From contig NZ_JAJBJD010000029.1 of the NCBI RefSeq assembly GCF_021811875.1, positions 1 through 8,908 of the forward strand: 8,908 bases of DNA, in the 5' to 3' direction. Source of the stretch: Candidatus Bandiella numerosa (GTDB taxonomy: Bacteria; Pseudomonadota; Alphaproteobacteria; Rickettsiales; Midichloriaceae). Numbering within the stretch: the first letter of the stretch is position 1; each line of letters opens with the position of its first letter. The translations under genes and the position numbers were made by a program. Below the pieces are notes generated by a model. It had not been told where the DNA came from, did not search any database, and saw only the letters and a program-made list of their open reading frames with translations. This document shows positions 7,882 to 8,908 of the stretch, in pieces.

Positions 7882-8731
7882 AAAAATAGGATATGCTTGC
7901 CTTATTGGAGCTCCTAATTCAGGTAAATCAACACTTCTGAATGCTTTGGTTAATCAAAAAATATCAGCAGTAACGCATAAAGTGCACACCACCAGAGATA
8001 ATATTAAGGGGATAGTTTCTAAAGATAATACTCAATTAATATTTATAGATACACCTGGATATTTAAAAAATCCAAAATATAAATTAGAAAAATCTATTAC
8101 AAAAAAATCGCTTCAAGAAATTAAAAACGTTGATTTTATTTGCATCATTGTTGATGTAGCAAAAAAAAATTGTTTAAACAATCCATTAATTGATGTAACT
8201 TATTTTAATTCTCAAGATAACTTGATAATTATTTTCAACAAAGTAGATTTGGTAAAGGATAAAAATCAATTACTTCTTCTCGCTCAAGAAGCTAAAGCTA
8301 AAGGATTTAATAATATTTTCATGGTTTCAGCCATAAATAATAAAGGTGTAACAGATTTTTTAAATTACTTAATCACCAATTCTCAAGAGGGAGAATGGCA
8401 CTATAATGAGGATGAAGTCACTGATAGAAGTATTAAGCAAATTGCTGAGGACATAACAATGGAGCAATTGTACAAATTTTTAAATAAAGAAATACCATAT
8501 AACTTAAAAGTTGAGACAGAATCCTGGAAAGAAACACAAAACGACGTTACCATACACCAAGTCATTACAGTGTTAAAAGATAGCCAAAAAAAGATTATTT
8601 TGGGAACGAATGGAGAAAATATTAAGAAAATTAGTATAATTTCCAAAAGAGAAATAGAAAAATTAACTGATAAAAAAATACATTTGTATTTATTTATTAA
8701 AGTAAGGGATACTTGGATGGATAAGTTGTAG
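7874..8731 (+). CDS. era: GTPase Era
   Basis: Era is a GTPase that binds near the 3' end of 16S rRNA and acts in 30S assembly at the inner membrane. The 285-residue protein has G1 GAPNSGKST (12-20), the G2 region HTTRDNI (T39/T40), G3 DTPG (59-62), G4 NKVD (122-125), G5 VSA (151-153), and a KH domain (about 225-275) with QKKIILGTNGENIKKI. It ends soon after the last KH strand (LFIKVRDTWMDKL). E. coli and many alphaproteobacterial Era proteins carry roughly 14-16 more residues after the equivalent KV..W. The core is complete, so it is probably functional. The shortened tail may be natural or the result of mobile DNA joined right at the stop. The start ATG lies within the last codons of rnc. 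Confidence 0.95.
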   Translation: MNKKIGYACLIGAPNSGKSTLLNALVNQKISAVTHKVHTTRDNIKGIVSKDNTQLIFIDTPGYLKNPKYKLEKSITKKSLQEIKNVDFICIIVDVAKKNCLNNPLIDVTYFNSQDNLIIIFNKVDLVKDKNQLLLLAQEAKAKGFNNIFMVSAINNKGVTDFLNYLITNSQEGEWHYNEDEVTDRSIKQIAEDITMEQLYKFLNKEIPYNLKVETESWKETQNDVTIHQVITVLKDSQKKIILGTNGENIKKISIISKREIEKLTDKKIHLYLFIKVRDTWMDKL

Positions 8732-8741
8732 AGGCACCATT

Positions 8742-8782
8742 ATGTATCTTGAAAATGCTTCTAAGAAATGGACAATGCCGAT
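8742..8782 (+). pseudogene. Fragment of an IS256/Mutator-family transposase (C-terminal region), interrupted by the intron
   Basis: The frame from 8742 reads YLENASKKWTMP and then Met/Ile at the break. The block SKKWTMPI followed by .NW is familiar from the C-terminal part of IS256/Mutator transposases. The frame is also open leftwards through the end of era, so where the fragment begins is uncertain; the era stop (8731) is a likely limit. The reading breaks at 8782/8783, exactly where a group II intron 5' end begins. If the intron were removed, AT plus the next base would restore Ile in TMPI. Only about 14 codons are visible, so the family call rests on a short match recalled from memory. 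Some software would call a 37-codon open frame here (ATG 8742 to TGA 8855), but most of that is intron sequence. Confidence 0.45.
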
Positions 8783-8908
8783 GTGCGCCGTGCATGATGT
8801 AAGAGTAGAGGGTTCAAGTCCCTCATGGGCTGATATAGAGCTGTCCATTAGCTGAGGCAAGGTTAACTTCGTGAGGAGTTGGCGGAAGGAAGCTGACGGC
8901 AAAGTAAG
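8783..8908 (+). mobile_element. 5' end of a bacterial group II intron (partial, runs off the window)
   Basis: The stretch begins GTGCGCC, which fits the group II 5' splice-site consensus GTGYG. It is followed by a compact RNA fold: GAGGG (8808-8812) pairs with CCCTC (8820-8824), closed outside by CAT/ATG and GCC/GGC pairs (8787-8795 with 8825-8830). AGC...GCT (8839-8853) forms a small hairpin. AACTTC (8865-8870) pairs with GGAGTT (8875-8880) around a GTGA tetraloop of the GNRA class used in domain I tertiary contacts. The following GGAAGGAAGC and GACGGCAAAG resemble domain I of many bacterial group II introns. The rest, including any reverse transcriptase and domains V and VI, lies outside. 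The intron is in the same orientation as the transposase fragment it interrupts. It is not a tRNA, despite the T-arm-like GGTTCAAGTCC. Confidence 0.65.

Noticed and set aside
8800..8830. tRNA or tmRNA acceptor piece suggested by GGTTCAAGTCC (T-arm-like)
   Set aside because: No acceptor stem, D-arm or anticodon arm fits around it, there is no CCA, and the surrounding sequence matches a group II intron 5' region much better.
8742..8855. 37-codon plus-strand frame starting MYLENASKKW
   Set aside because: The first part is a transposase remnant and the rest is intron domain I, so it is not a separate gene.
8690..8902. Minus-strand 70-codon open frame
   Set aside because: It lies antisense to the intron RNA and the end of era. 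Its GLEPST-like peptide is what the T-arm-like hairpin gives when read backwards. No ribosome-binding site or family resemblance.
1..8908. CRISPR array, toxin-antitoxin pair, defence system or other new multi-gene system
   Set aside because: No direct-repeat array and no genes of these types are visible. Apart from the two edges, every gene is a recognised housekeeping gene.

Overview
This AT-rich, gene-dense window looks like a chromosome segment of an obligately intracellular alphaproteobacterium, most likely of the order Rickettsiales. Three things point there: an isocitrate dehydrogenase with the extra C-terminal domain known from Rickettsia, pyruvate phosphate dikinase, and the lepB-rnc-era cluster. 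The assignment rests on protein features recognised by eye, not on a search.

The left arm (about 1-2510) reads on the minus strand away from a 207-bp divergent intergenic region. In order of transcription it holds tsaB (t6A tRNA modification), icd (TCA cycle), a dprA that starts normally with TTG but loses DprA similarity after about 114 residues, and the first 16 codons of an unrecognised gene with a very strong Shine-Dalgarno sequence. The spacings (23, 5 and 31 bp) suggest one transcript. The dprA break near position 110 looks like a rearrangement or large deletion.

The right arm (2718-8731) is a tight plus-strand run: recA, ppdK, lepB, rnc, era. recA and ppdK overlap (TGATG), ppdK and lepB are 2 bp apart, lepB and rnc 9 bp apart and in the same frame, and rnc and era overlap by 8 bp. 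This is probably one polycistronic unit driven from a sigma70-type promoter at 2651-2678. No alphaproteobacterial SOS box is visible. RNase III and Era both act in 16S rRNA and ribosome maturation. LepB processes exported proteins, PpdK interconverts pyruvate and PEP, and RecA does recombinational repair.

The right end (8732-8908) is mobile DNA. Immediately after the era stop, about 40 bases read like the C-terminal part of an IS256/Mutator-family transposase. This is interrupted at 8783 by what looks like the 5' end of a bacterial group II intron (GTGCG start, a perfect GAGGG/CCCTC hairpin, and a 6-bp stem with a GTGA tetraloop). The intron runs off the window. Era is somewhat short at its C terminus, which may reflect this insertion history.

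I do not see an undescribed multi-gene system. The points worth a second look are the nested mobile DNA abutting era, the broken dprA with a new gene behind it, and several residue-level oddities in RecA, RNase III and IDH.
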